This document shows positions 15,704 to 26,097 of a stretch of 64,000 nucleotides of DNA, in pieces. Below the pieces are notes generated by a model, which did no database searches, was not told the origin of the DNA, and worked only from the letters and a program-made list of their open reading frames with translations. This DNA comes from Verrucomicrobiota bacterium JB023 (GTDB lineage Bacteria > Verrucomicrobiota > Verrucomicrobiia > Verrucomicrobiales > Akkermansiaceae), in NCBI GenBank assembly GCA_030673895.1, contig JAUTCR010000056.1, forward strand, positions 1 through 64,000, in the 5' to 3' direction. Position 1 is the stretch's first letter. Each line of letters begins with the position of its first letter. The translations under genes were made by a program, and so were the position numbers.

Positions 15704-17883
15704 CCCGCACGCGTGAAAAAGAATTGCCGAAGCCTCCCAAGCTGCTTCTGGGGACCAGTCTAATGGTGTGGGGGGCCTTCTCCGCGCACGCCCTCATTGC
15801 CTTGGGTGCAGCTCTCCTTGTCGAATCCCGCCATTGGCTGAACTGGCGCTGGGACTTCGGCGAAAAAGGCTACGTCCGTGCTTGGGTGCTCAGCCTTGTT
15901 GGGTTGACCCTCAGTATCGGGTGGCATGCGCTCAACGGCTCACGCCCGGACGCTCTGCTGGATTTCGTCCGTTGGCTACCCGTCGCTTTCTTGCCCCTCA
16001 TCCTGGCTCAGCAATACGGGGTCGCCCAGGCCATCCCGACTACCGTGTTCTCCGCTCTCGCCCGCCGGCGGCAAAAGAAGGCGGTCGCCATGGGACGGAC
16101 GGAACGAGTCAATCGCATCCACTTTGGCTACCCCTACTTCCTCATGGTTCTGCTCTCCATCGGGCATGACAACGCCATCGGGGGTGCTCAGCGACGCTTC
16201 TTCATCGCCTTCATTGTCCTCATCGCCATCGCCTTCTACTATGTTAACCGTAAAGGCCTACGCCGGCGGTTGAGCTGGCTCCTCGCTATCCTCTGCACCG
16301 CCGCGCTAACCTACGTGGGCAGCACCTCGATCCTTCGTCTCTACTCGTGGTTTCAGAAGAATGGCCTCCGGGCTCCGCATCAGTCCGTGGATGACTCCGA
16401 GCGAAGGACGCAGCTCGGGGAGATCGGAGAAATCAAGCCGGATCGACGCATCCACTGGCGCTACTATCCAGGCAGTAGTGGCAAACCAGCCGAGCGAGTG
16501 ATGGTGACTTCCTTCAATACCTTCTACGGGGATGCCTGGGTGGTGACCAATCCAGAAGGCAAGGGCTCCGGCGAAAAAGGATTCGATGACATGTCGACAA
16601 GCGTCGAAGAGAAGGACCGGGGTGAGTTCGCCTACGCCACCGAATATTTCACGCTCAACGAGGCAAAAATCGACGGTCCACGACTACGGGGCCGCATCAG
16701 GAAAAACCGCGAGGCCATCCCCGCCTTGGAAGACCTCGCCCTGATTTCCTCCGCCGAGGAGATCGACGGTATCGAGACCAACTTGCTCGGCACCATGATG
16801 GCCATCAATGCAGCCAGCGCGATTGATTACACGATGTGGCCCGCGCCAGCAGAGAATCCGCGTGAGCAATCTCCCCGGCAATCCTTGAGCAGCTCAGGCA
16901 ATCCCACCGAGCACTCTCCGGAGCTGGATTACCCCCAGAGTGAGCGAGCCGCCTTAATCAGCACAATCAACAAGCTCGGCTTGAGAAATGTCGATGACCA
17001 AGAGAAGATCCGACGTCTCAGAGAATACTTCTCAACCTTCCGCTACACTCTCGACCGGACGATCCAGGGGCGTAACCCGCTTTCCCAATTCCTCACCCAG
17101 ACCAAGGCGGGCCATTGCGAATACTTCGCCAGTGCCACCACCCTCATCCTGCGCGAGCTCGGTATCCCGACCCGTTATGTCATCGGCTACGCGGTGCGCG
17201 AGAAGGGGAAAGCCGGAGAATACCTGCTCCGCGGCTCTCATAGCCATTCTTGGTGCCGCGCCTACCTCGGTGGTGAAAAGATCACGGAACTGCAGAACGT
17301 CTTTGTCGAGAATCGAGACGACTCCATCGAGATTGAGAGGGAAGTCTGGCAAGGAGGTGAGTGGGTTGACGTCGATCTGACGCCGCCTGACTGGTTCGCC
17401 ATGGATAGCCCACCACCCTCCACCCAGGAGAAGCTCCTCGATGAGCTACAGCGTTGGCGGGAGGACTTCCAGATTTGGAGGGACTTGGAGGGAAACAAGG
17501 GGTGGGTGAATGCCTTCTTGGTCATTGCCGCAGTGGGTGTCGCGGGCTTTCTCTTCTGGCGCCTGCAAGGCTCCCGGATGCGGGCGGACGCGGGGCGGGG
17601 CTACGCCAGCTATCCGGTGGATGAGGACGAGCTAACGCCCCTCAATGAGGCGCTGAAGGCTCTTGAGAGGAAAGTCGGTGCCCGGCCTCCCGGAGTTCTC
17701 CCGGGAGCCTGGTTGCGTAATCTGGGACCTCGTCCTGAGCACGAGTCTGAAATCAATCGCGCCATCGAGTTGCACAATCAATCACGCTTTGGCGGACACG
17801 CTCTCGCTGATGCCGAACGGGCTGAATTGAGTCGGTTGGCAGAGGTGATTCCGGACAGTTATTCCCAAGTAGAGGAGAAGTGA
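15700..17883 (+). CDS. transglutaminase-like membrane protein (TgpA type)
   Basis: 727 residues. The N-terminal third holds several hydrophobic helices (within residues 18-215), followed by a periplasmic region. The transglutaminase core has the catalytic Cys in TKAGHCEYFASATTLILREL (about residues 468-487), then RYVIGYAVRE, the His in GSHSHSWCRAYL and the Asp in WVDVDLTPPDW. A C-terminal membrane helix near residues 610-628 is followed by a soluble tail. TgpA-like proteins sit in the inner membrane with the catalytic domain in the periplasm; the substrate is unknown. Start overlaps the DUF58 stop. Confidence 0.9.
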   Translation: MTRTREKELPKPPKLLLGTSLMVWGAFSAHALIALGAALLVESRHWLNWRWDFGEKGYVRAWVLSLVGLTLSIGWHALNGSRPDALLDFVRWLPVAFLPLILAQQYGVAQAIPTTVFSALARRRQKKAVAMGRTERVNRIHFGYPYFLMVLLSIGHDNAIGGAQRRFFIAFIVLIAIAFYYVNRKGLRRRLSWLLAILCTAALTYVGSTSILRLYSWFQKNGLRAPHQSVDDSERRTQLGEIGEIKPDRRIHWRYYPGSSGKPAERVMVTSFNTFYGDAWVVTNPEGKGSGEKGFDDMSTSVEEKDRGEFAYATEYFTLNEAKIDGPRLRGRIRKNREAIPALEDLALISSAEEIDGIETNLLGTMMAINAASAIDYTMWPAPAENPREQSPRQSLSSSGNPTEHSPELDYPQSERAALISTINKLGLRNVDDQEKIRRLREYFSTFRYTLDRTIQGRNPLSQFLTQTKAGHCEYFASATTLILRELGIPTRYVIGYAVREKGKAGEYLLRGSHSHSWCRAYLGGEKITELQNVFVENRDDSIEIEREVWQGGEWVDVDLTPPDWFAMDSPPPSTQEKLLDELQRWREDFQIWRDLEGNKGWVNAFLVIAAVGVAGFLFWRLQGSRMRADAGRGYASYPVDEDELTPLNEALKALERKVGARPPGVLPGAWLRNLGPRPEHESEINRAIELHNQSRFGGHALADAERAELSRLAEVIPDSYSQVEEK

Positions 17884-18100
17884 TCTTTTGAATCTTCAAA
17901 TTTTTCTTCTTCTTATCCTTGTGAATAAGCTGCCATTTCGGCTGTTCCCCATTAAGCGCTCCGGCGTTCCACGTCTTCAACAAGTGGTGAAAAGAAGCGG
18001 GGTGGTTCGTGGTAAGGCGTGTTCTATCGTTCCACGATTATCTTGTGCCTCGAAGTTCACTATTTATTCACAGAGCTGTTGTCAGTTGTTCTCAGGGGGA

Positions 18101-18110
18101 GAAGGAGGTG
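18101..18110 (+). promoter_or_regulatory. strong ribosome binding site of ribD
   Basis: GAAGGAGGTG, ten bases before the first of three consecutive ATG codons (18121). It decides the start among the run of methionines. The 217 bp between the previous gene and this site contain no FMN riboswitch elements that I can recognise. Confidence 0.7.
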
Positions 18111-18120
18111 AAATCGAGGC

Positions 18121-19146
18121 ATGATGATGGATGAAGATTGGATGAGGATCGCGATCGCAGAGGGCAGGCTTGGGGTTGGTTTGACGGCTCCCAATCCTCC
18201 GGTGGGTGCCGTTCTAGTTAAAGGGGGGAAGGTGATTGGGAAAGGGTGGCACCGGCGTGCTGGCCAGCCCCACGCGGAGGTAGAAGCCTTGCGCGACGCG
18301 GCAGCGAATGGTCAGGATCCTGCCGGCGCAACGGCCTATGTGACGCTGGAGCCGTGTTCGACAGTGGGGCGGACGCCGGCTTGCACTAGCGGATTGACCC
18401 AAGCAGGGGTGAAGCGGGTGGTCTGGTCTTGTGAGGATCCGAATCCGGCTCATGCGGGGCGGGCTCATGAGGTTTTGCGTGCCGCGGGAATCGAGACCTT
18501 GTCCGGCGTGCTGGAGGAGGAGGGGAAGCACCTCATCCGTGCGTTCGCCATGGTCCAGCGGGTAGGGCGCCCTTGGGTGATGGTGAAAACGGCGATGAGC
18601 CTGGACGGCCGCATCACCCGGCCACCGGGCGAGGGCCAATGGCTGACGGGACCAGAGGCCCGGGCGGAGGTTCAGGTCCTCCGGGGCGAAGTGGATGCGA
18701 TTCTGACGAGCGGGCGGACGGCGCGGGCGGACAACCCGCAGTTGACCTATCGTGGTGAGAGGGCGGAGAAAAAGCAGCCCTTGCGTTTGGTGGTGAGCAG
18801 GCGGGAAAAGGCGGGGCTCGAGTCTTCGGCTTACCTCTTGGCAGATGAGTTTGCCGGTCTGACCCGCTTTTTGGAGGGCAGCCTGAGAGATTCTCTGAAG
18901 GAGCTGGCTGTTGAAGGGGTGCAGTCGATCCTTGTGGAAGCGGGGGGTGAGCTGGTCGGGCACCTTTTCGATGAAGGTCTTGTCGATGAGTATGTAGCCT
19001 ACTTCGCGCCTATGGTGTGCGGCGGTTCCGATTGCGGGGTTGGGGGAAGGGGAGCGGCATCGCTTGGTGATACGGTGAAGTTGGATAGGGTCGAGTATGC
19101 CCGGGTGGGAGAGGATGTTCGCGTCCGTGGCCTTGTTCGCCGCTGA
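18121..19146 (+). CDS. ribD: bifunctional riboflavin biosynthesis deaminase/reductase RibD
   Basis: 341 residues. The N-terminal deaminase domain (about 1-145) has TAPNPPVGAVLVKGG, the zinc ligand and catalytic Glu in HAEVEAL and the two zinc Cys in TLEPCSTVGRTPACT. The reductase domain (about 150-341) shows KTAMSLDGRITRPPGEGQWL and the C-terminal VEAGGELVGHLFDEGLVDEY. It carries out the second and third steps from GTP to riboflavin in the cytoplasm. No other rib gene is in the window. Length is slightly below the usual 360-370. Confidence 0.95.
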   Translation: MMMDEDWMRIAIAEGRLGVGLTAPNPPVGAVLVKGGKVIGKGWHRRAGQPHAEVEALRDAAANGQDPAGATAYVTLEPCSTVGRTPACTSGLTQAGVKRVVWSCEDPNPAHAGRAHEVLRAAGIETLSGVLEEEGKHLIRAFAMVQRVGRPWVMVKTAMSLDGRITRPPGEGQWLTGPEARAEVQVLRGEVDAILTSGRTARADNPQLTYRGERAEKKQPLRLVVSRREKAGLESSAYLLADEFAGLTRFLEGSLRDSLKELAVEGVQSILVEAGGELVGHLFDEGLVDEYVAYFAPMVCGGSDCGVGGRGAASLGDTVKLDRVEYARVGEDVRVRGLVRR

Positions 19147-19221
19147 GGAACCAAGGCCTGTGATTTTCCGATGATCAATGCTGGATCCACGGTCTTCGCT
19201 GGGCTTTCGTTCCGCAATCTC

Positions 19222-19833
19222 ATGAAGCATTTCCCTGAACTGACGCTCACTCCGGTCACTGCCAGAATCCTTGGTTGCCTCTTGGAAAAGGAGGAAGTCA
19301 CCCCCGACGCCTATCCGATGACCTTGAATGGGCTGGTGACTGCGTGCAATCAATCCACCTCGCGGGATCCGGTGACCAGCTACTCCAGTGATGAGGTCGC
19401 CGAAGGCTTGCGCCTGCTTGGGGAGGATTACCTTGTTACGAAGGTCTTGGGCGGGCGCTCACCCAAGTATAAGCACAATCTCCCCGATGTGCTGGACCTC
19501 TCTTCCGGCGAGAAGGCCGTTTTCACGGTCTTACTCCTCCGAGGTAGGCAAACGGTGGGTGAGATCAAGCAACGCACGGAGCGGATCTACTGCTTTGATA
19601 GTTTAAGCGAGGTCGAGGAGATTCTGTCGGGTTTCATTGAGTATCCCCACGGCCCGTTGGTTGAGCGCGTGCCTGCGGGGAGTGGACGCCGTGTCGAGAG
19701 TTTCCGGCATCTCCTGTGTGGGGAAGGTGAGTCGATTGCAGAGGAAGAAACGCCTTCGGATTGGAAGAAGGAGATGGAAGATCGGATCAGTGCCTTGGAG
19801 CAAGAAGTGGCACGGCTTCGGCAATCGCTCTGA
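19222..19833 (+). CDS. DUF480 (YceH-type) winged-helix protein
   Basis: 203 residues from ATG 19222 (MKHFPELTLTPVTARILG), where family homology begins; an upstream ATG at 19171 is in frame. Two winged-helix repeats follow: LGCLLEKEEVTPDAYPMTLN and LLLRGRQTVGEIKQRTERIY, ending in a short coiled coil (EDRISALEQEVARLRQSL). The family is widespread and its role unknown. It starts 75 bp after ribD on the same strand and converges on thiE. Confidence 0.88.
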   Translation: MKHFPELTLTPVTARILGCLLEKEEVTPDAYPMTLNGLVTACNQSTSRDPVTSYSSDEVAEGLRLLGEDYLVTKVLGGRSPKYKHNLPDVLDLSSGEKAVFTVLLLRGRQTVGEIKQRTERIYCFDSLSEVEEILSGFIEYPHGPLVERVPAGSGRRVESFRHLLCGEGESIAEEETPSDWKKEMEDRISALEQEVARLRQSL

Positions 19834-19853
19834 AAATGACCCAGGCGCTGGTC

Positions 19854-20483
19854 TTAGGTAAGTCTACTAGTGACCTCTCTAACAGCCTCTTCGCGATTGG
19901 GAGCGGAGAGGACATCGGAGACGATGACGACGCGGCGTGCTCCTGCGGCGAGGACCTCTTCGAGGTTGCTGCGCTTGATGCCACCAATGCAGAAGACGGG
20001 GATTTGGGTCCCCACAGACGCTTGGACCGCCGCGACATCTTCAAGCCCGATCGAGGGTCGGCCCGCCTTGGTTGGAGTGGGAAAGAGAGGTCCGAAGCCG
20101 ATGTAGTCAGCTCCTTCCTCAAGCGCGGCTAGGGCTTGTGCGGGTGAGTGGGTGGAGCGACCTACGAGTTTACCAGTAGGTAGTAGGTCGCGAGCAGTCG
20201 CAAGCGGTCCATCGTCTTGTCCAAGGTGAACGCCATCGGCATCGACCTCGGCGGCGATGTCAATGTGGTCATTGACGATGAAGGGCCTCTCTGCCTCTCG
20301 ACAGATTGGCTGGAGTGCCTGGGCCCATTCCTGGATTTGCTCTTTAGCCTGGCCCTTGGCGCGAAGTTGGATGATTCCAGCCCCGCCGGCGAGGAGCTGT
20401 TTGGTGGCTTCCTCGATTTGTTCGGGGGCGACATATCCCATGTCGACAATGCCGTAAAATAGGGCGTCTTGGAGGAGGCTCAT
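19854..20483 (-). CDS. thiE: thiamine-phosphate synthase ThiE
   Basis: 209 residues of the TIM-barrel ThiE family, which joins HMP diphosphate and thiazole phosphate. Visible: GGAGIIQLRAKG, the phosphate/Mg region PFIVNDHIDIAAEVDADGVH followed by LGQDD, YIGFGPLFPTPTK and PVFCIGGI. Length is typical. It follows accC on the same strand, but a strong terminator fills most of the 42-bp gap between them, so expression probably depends on read-through or on a promoter inside accC. No TPP riboswitch is seen. Confidence 0.93.
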   Translation of the reverse strand: MSLLQDALFYGIVDMGYVAPEQIEEATKQLLAGGAGIIQLRAKGQAKEQIQEWAQALQPICREAERPFIVNDHIDIAAEVDADGVHLGQDDGPLATARDLLPTGKLVGRSTHSPAQALAALEEGADYIGFGPLFPTPTKAGRPSIGLEDVAAVQASVGTQIPVFCIGGIKRSNLEEVLAAGARRVVIVSDVLSAPNREEAVREVTSRLT

Positions 20484-20492
20484 AGTCAGGCA

Positions 20493-20519
20493 GAAAAAAA
20501 GCGGCGGGAGCCGCCGCTT
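20493..20519 (-). terminator. intrinsic terminator between accC and thiE
   Basis: AAGCGGCGG (20499-20507) and CCGCCGCTT (20511-20519) pair perfectly with a 3-base loop; on the minus strand the hairpin is followed by a T-run (complement of 20494-20500). It should end accBC transcription. Confidence 0.88.
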
Positions 20520-20525
20520 GTTCGT

Positions 20526-21875
<1,350 letters not shown>

Positions 21876-21888
21876 GTTGAGGGGTCTA

Positions 21889-22362
21889 TTACTGGATGCG
21901 GAAGAGGACGTCCCCGAATTGGACGGGTGTGGCGTCATCGACACAAATCTCGGTAATGGTTCCTGATTTCTCAGCCTTGATTTCGTTCATCACCTTCATG
22001 GCCTCAATGATGCAGAGGGTCTGGCCCTCGCTGACAGCGGTGCCAACCTCGACGAAGGTGGGGGAATCCGGAGCGGGCTTGCGGTAAAAGGTGCCGACCA
22101 TGGGCGAGGTGATCTCCTCACCGGATGCAGCAGGGGGTGCGTCGCTCGCTGATGCCGGGGCAGCGGGTGCGGAGGCGGCAGGCGCTGGTGCCGGAGCAGG
22201 TCCGGCGGAATATTGCGGCATGCTTCCGAAGGCGTCGCGAATGGCCTCGGCATCAAGGCCCTTCTTGAGCTTCACATTGACTCCCTCCTGCTCGAGGTGG
22301 AAGTAAGACAGCCCATGTTCATTCATGAGCTCCACGATTTTACGAATTTCTTTCAGTTCCAC
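21889..22362 (-). CDS. accB: biotin carboxyl carrier protein of acetyl-CoA carboxylase
   Basis: 157 residues starting at GTG 22362-22360; GGGAGGA on the minus strand (complement of 22367-22373) lies 4 bases ahead and supports it. An N-terminal helical part (MELKEIRKIVELMNEHGLSY) is followed by an Ala/Pro-rich linker (about 55-80) and the biotinyl domain with the biotinylated Lys in CIIEAMKVMNEI (about residue 122). It carries carboxybiotin between AccC and the carboxyltransferase subunits, which are not in this window. Confidence 0.96.
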   Translation of the reverse strand: MELKEIRKIVELMNEHGLSYFHLEQEGVNVKLKKGLDAEAIRDAFGSMPQYSAGPAPAPAPAASAPAAPASASDAPPAASGEEITSPMVGTFYRKPAPDSPTFVEVGTAVSEGQTLCIIEAMKVMNEIKAEKSGTITEICVDDATPVQFGDVLFRIQ

Positions 22363-22507
22363 GGCGTCCTCCCGGTTGTGATTGGGCGATTAGGCTAGTC
22401 ATTCAGGTCGAGGGGTCAAGTCTGCCTCGTGGCTCGCTCCGCAAAGTTGGTTGCCGGGGAGAGCAGAGCGAGTGAGGCGCCATCCGCAGGCGGCCTGGCG
22501 GGCGGCG

Positions 22508-23620
22508 TTAAGGGCGAAACTCGAAGCAGATGGGGGCCGGGCAGGGGTAGCTGCGGCCGGTGAGGGTCAACTTGCCGTCCGATCCGACGGAGAAGACGCG
22601 GATGTCATGGGAGGCTTGCCCACCGACGATCAACCACTTTCCCGTGGGGTCGAGATTGAAATTGCGCGGGATGCGCACGCCAGCAGAGACGACCTGGATG
22701 CGCTCCAAGGTGCCATCTTCCTTCACCGCGAAGGAGGTGAGCGTGTTGCCGCCGATCTCTTCGGATATGCGGGTTTTGAGGTCGCGCAAGGAGGTGTAGA
22801 GGTATTTGCCATTGGGGTGGACGCGGATTTCGGCACAAGTCATGGCGTCGGGCTCCTCGCCATCCGGGAGGACGGAGATGGTTTCGATTGCGTCCAGAGC
22901 CCCGCTATCCTTGGCGCGGCGGAAGGTGGTGACGGTGAGACTGAGCTCGTTGAGAACGTAGGCGAAGTTGCCATCCCGGGAGAACTTCATGTGACGGGGA
23001 CCGGAGCCTTTTGGCAGCTGTCCATGGCCTGCAGGTTCGAGCGCTCCGGAAGGATCGATGCGGTAGATCATCACCTTGTCGATACCGAGGTCTGGAACAT
23101 AGAGGAAGTTGTTGTCGGGGCCGACCACGGTGGCATGGGCATGGGGCGCGGTCTGGCGATTGGGGTGACTACTAGAGCCTTCGTGTTGAGCGAAGCCAGC
23201 TTCTTGGGATAGCTGGCCCTGCTCATCGACGGTGAAGGAGGCTGCGGAACCCGAACTGTAGTTGGCCACGAAAGCGAGGCTTCCCGTGTGGTTGAGAGAG
23301 ATTTGGCAGGTGCCGCGGCCCTGGGTCGTGCTCTCACTGAGCTCGGTGAGGCCTTCCGGAGTGATGGAGAACGATTTGGCACTGCCTGTTTGTTCGTGCT
23401 TGGACGTCGAGAAAAGAAGGGGCTTGGAGGGGTGAAGTGCGAGGAAGCCGCCTCCCGCAAATTCGGCGACAGGGCGTAGGTTATCGAGTTCACCAGTCTC
23501 AGTGTCGAAGGAGGCCTGATAGATTCCTTCGGGTGCGGAAGAGATGAAAAGGTCGACAGTCTCGGCAGTTGCCGGAAGGCTCATGGCGAGGAGGGAGGCA
23601 AGGAAGGACAGCTTGGGCAT
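22508..23620 (-). CDS. secreted lactonase-family beta-propeller protein
   Basis: 370 residues with a signal peptide (MPKLSFLASLLAMSLPATA). The mature protein is a seven-bladed propeller of the 6-phosphogluconolactonase (YbhE/Pgl) superfamily; blade motifs include GFLALHPSKPLLFSTS, TAPHAHATVVGPDNNFLYVP and GPRHMKFSRDGNFAYVLNEL. Cytoplasmic relatives hydrolyse 6-phosphogluconolactone, but export to the periplasm makes another lactone or carbohydrate-derived substrate likelier. It lies 145 bp downstream of the accBC promoter region and is oriented leftward like its neighbours. Confidence 0.83.
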   Translation of the reverse strand: MPKLSFLASLLAMSLPATAETVDLFISSAPEGIYQASFDTETGELDNLRPVAEFAGGGFLALHPSKPLLFSTSKHEQTGSAKSFSITPEGLTELSESTTQGRGTCQISLNHTGSLAFVANYSSGSAASFTVDEQGQLSQEAGFAQHEGSSSHPNRQTAPHAHATVVGPDNNFLYVPDLGIDKVMIYRIDPSGALEPAGHGQLPKGSGPRHMKFSRDGNFAYVLNELSLTVTTFRRAKDSGALDAIETISVLPDGEEPDAMTCAEIRVHPNGKYLYTSLRDLKTRISEEIGGNTLTSFAVKEDGTLERIQVVSAGVRIPRNFNLDPTGKWLIVGGQASHDIRVFSVGSDGKLTLTGRSYPCPAPICFEFRP

Positions 23621-23668
23621 GAGGACAATCTACGCCTGCGGGCGACGCGGCTTACTGATTATCTCACT

Positions 23669-25006
23669 TTATGCTTCCTCGGTATCGTTCGGAGGAGGAG
23701 AGGTTTCTCCCCTTCCGCGACTCAGGACCGGATGGGCAACCTGTTGCAGGTAGCCGACGAGACACCAGGCGACCGTGGTGGCAATGAGCAAGGGGGTGAC
23801 GGGGGTCCAGAGCTGATGGGCATGGAGGAGGTAGTAGAGGAGCCCACCGAGGGCCGCAGTGAGGGCGATAAGGGAGAGCAGCTGGAGCGGAGCACGGACG
23901 TGAAGCGCGAAGATGGCGACGATGATGATCTCAAGGTAGATGGCGACTTCCCAGATGAGGGAGAGACGGGTGAAGACCTCGGGCGGTCCCGGCCGGGGGG
24001 CGGCAAGGAGAGCCAGTGCCTCTCGCAGCATCCGGTCACTACCGCGTGCCGTGATCTCATTCATGCGGTCGAGAATGACGACGGTGTTAGAGAGCTCGGG
24101 CAGGTCGTCGTCTTCGAGGGGGATCAGGTCGATCACCGGAAGGAGGGGGGGAAGAGTGTGATCCTTGCTGGTGAGCTTGGCGCTTCCGTGGTCATCAAGC
24201 GGAACGACGGGTCCATTGGCACCAAAGCGAAGATCGTTGCCTGGGTCGATGGTCAGGTCGGCGGCCGTGATGTCTTGTAGGTGGAGGGCGAGGAAGAGTG
24301 GCCATGCAGGCAGAAGGTCCTTCCCCCAACGTGCAATGAGGGGGATGCGGTTCTCGGCACGATATTGGAAGTCGCGGGCACCGAAGTCGGGGAAGCTGAA
24401 TTGGATTTGCTCGGCCGGAGTGACAGAGGGAGGTCGCTTGATGGTGTTGAGGAGAGGCAATCCGGAGGCATCTCCGGAAAGAGAATCCGGCGCGAGGAGG
24501 GAATCCCGCAACCAGTCCGGTCGTTGGTCTGCACGGGGGACTTCGCTCATCTCGAGAGGGAGGAGGACCTGGTCGAAGGAAGAAAGCACGCTGTCGAGCG
24601 TCCTCAGTTCAATCTCCGGAGCTTGCTCCCAAGCGAGCGGTGTGGTCAGAGCGATGCGGCGGGCTCCAGTCTTATAGACTTGAGTGAGGAGGTAAGCCAT
24701 CTCCGCGGGAGTAGGGGTCTCTCCATCAAAGAGCTCGGGCCGGTGAGTCAGGTCGATGAGGGAGAGCGCGGTTTGATCGACCGCACCAGAGGTGAGGGGG
24801 CGGAGATGCCACTCAGCACCGGAGGCGGGGTTCTCGAGGAGGGCGTTGTCGAAGTCGATGTCCCGGGTTTGCGCGAGGAGGGTGCGAAAGAAGAGCGCTT
24901 CTCCCTTGGCCAGCCAATCGATTTGGCCGAGATAGAGCCCGGCTACCAATCCGGCCTCAAGGGTCAGGATGGCGAGCAGGAGACGGGCTATCCAGCGGCG
25001 CAACAC
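23669..25006 (-). CDS. CHASE2-like membrane protein without output domain
   Basis: 445 residues. An N-terminal membrane helix (about 8-28) is followed by a periplasmic domain of about 310 residues and three closely spaced C-terminal helices (roughly 345-425: IWEVAIYLEIIIVAIFALHV, LLSLIALTAALGGLLYYLLH, TPLLIATTVAWCLVGYL). This is the layout of CHASE2 sensors, and IALTTPLAWEQAPEIEL resembles the domain, but the similarity is weak and no kinase or cyclase domain follows. Ends with a short charged tail. It would be an inner-membrane protein; ligand and partner are unknown. Confidence 0.6.
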   Translation of the reverse strand: MLRRWIARLLLAILTLEAGLVAGLYLGQIDWLAKGEALFFRTLLAQTRDIDFDNALLENPASGAEWHLRPLTSGAVDQTALSLIDLTHRPELFDGETPTPAEMAYLLTQVYKTGARRIALTTPLAWEQAPEIELRTLDSVLSSFDQVLLPLEMSEVPRADQRPDWLRDSLLAPDSLSGDASGLPLLNTIKRPPSVTPAEQIQFSFPDFGARDFQYRAENRIPLIARWGKDLLPAWPLFLALHLQDITAADLTIDPGNDLRFGANGPVVPLDDHGSAKLTSKDHTLPPLLPVIDLIPLEDDDLPELSNTVVILDRMNEITARGSDRMLREALALLAAPRPGPPEVFTRLSLIWEVAIYLEIIIVAIFALHVRAPLQLLSLIALTAALGGLLYYLLHAHQLWTPVTPLLIATTVAWCLVGYLQQVAHPVLSRGRGETSPPPNDTEEA

Positions 25007-25028
25007 GAGCGCATTTAGTTCGGTAGGG

Positions 25029-25943
25029 CTAAGGAATGCACGTCATTTCCCTGCCAGTTGCGAGCGTTCCGTCCATGAGATTGGTGATGGTGGCTTCGGC
25101 CCGACGGACGGCGATGGAGTAGTGGCCTTCATTGTCGAAGTAGAAGGTGCGTGCCGTCGGGATCCAGGAGGCGTACTCCTTGACCATGTTGAAAGGGATA
25201 TTGCGATCCTTCGTCCCGTGCCAGAAATCGACCGGTGCCTTGATGGCTGTGAAATCCATCTCCCAGTCAGCGGTGTAGATATCTCCCTCCAGCTGGACGC
25301 CACGCAATCCGCGGGAGATGCCTTCCTTGAAGCTGAGGGTGACGTCGTACATGGCTTTGTTTTCCATCAGGACTTGTTGGTCCTCCGAGGCGGTCCATTT
25401 CATTACCCAAGAGAGAGGCGGACGGTGGGGAGGGCACTTGGCGATGAGGCCGGAGGCCCGGAGGATGGGGTTGAGCGCCCAGGGAGCATGGGGCCGGATC
25501 GCCATGAGGGCGCGGTATGGCCACATCATTTCCGAGCGGTCCTGGAAGCTGGCGAGGGGAGGGGCTCCGCAGACCACGCCAGTGCGGGTCACTCTCTCGG
25601 GAGCCCACGCCGCCATCGCGAGGGCGTATGGTCCTCCGCCGGAAACTCCCATGACGGGGAAGGCATCAAGGCCAAGGTGGTCGGCCAGTTCCTTGACCGT
25701 TGCTGGCCAATCCCGGAGGGTCCGCCCTGCCTGAAAGTCCGACTGACCCATGCCGGGGCGGTCGGGAGCAATGAGGCGAACCCCCAGATTAAGGCAGAGG
25801 TCGTGAATGATCTTGGCCTGGAGTCGGGAAGAAGGCCAGCCGTGGAAATAGAGCAGGGGCTTGCCGCTGGGGTCCCCGTATTCGGCATAACAGAGCTGGA
25901 GTCCGCTCTGCAGGGTCATGAAGGATGTTTCGTTCACCGGCAC
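25029..25943 (-). CDS. alpha/beta hydrolase
   Basis: 304 residues of the alpha/beta-hydrolase fold with no signal peptide. The oxyanion region is LLYFHGWPSSRLQ, followed by RLIAPDRPGMGQSD, the nucleophile elbow VMGVSGGGPYALAMA (Ser about residue 101), an acid residue in FWHGTKDRNIPFNM and a C-terminal catalytic His in DNEGHYSI. Cytoplasmic esterase or lipase-like activity is expected; the substrate is not predictable. It ends 23 bp ahead of the start of the CHASE2-like gene on the same strand. Confidence 0.88.
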   Translation of the reverse strand: MPVNETSFMTLQSGLQLCYAEYGDPSGKPLLYFHGWPSSRLQAKIIHDLCLNLGVRLIAPDRPGMGQSDFQAGRTLRDWPATVKELADHLGLDAFPVMGVSGGGPYALAMAAWAPERVTRTGVVCGAPPLASFQDRSEMMWPYRALMAIRPHAPWALNPILRASGLIAKCPPHRPPLSWVMKWTASEDQQVLMENKAMYDVTLSFKEGISRGLRGVQLEGDIYTADWEMDFTAIKAPVDFWHGTKDRNIPFNMVKEYASWIPTARTFYFDNEGHYSIAVRRAEATITNLMDGTLATGREMTCIP

Positions 25944-26097
25944 TGACCGTGGTGCAAGATGGGTCCGTCCACAAATTGATTCGAGAGAGCGTGAGAATCG
26001 ATTATATCGATGATGGCCGACTAGGCGTCTCTTGCTTTTTTCATGCCGCCTCTTCGGCAGGAGTTGCAGGGAGATCGTTCCGCTCTATGTTATCGGT

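Noticed and set aside
17884-18120. Possible FMN riboswitch ahead of ribD
   Set aside because: The conserved FMN-aptamer segments were looked for and not seen.
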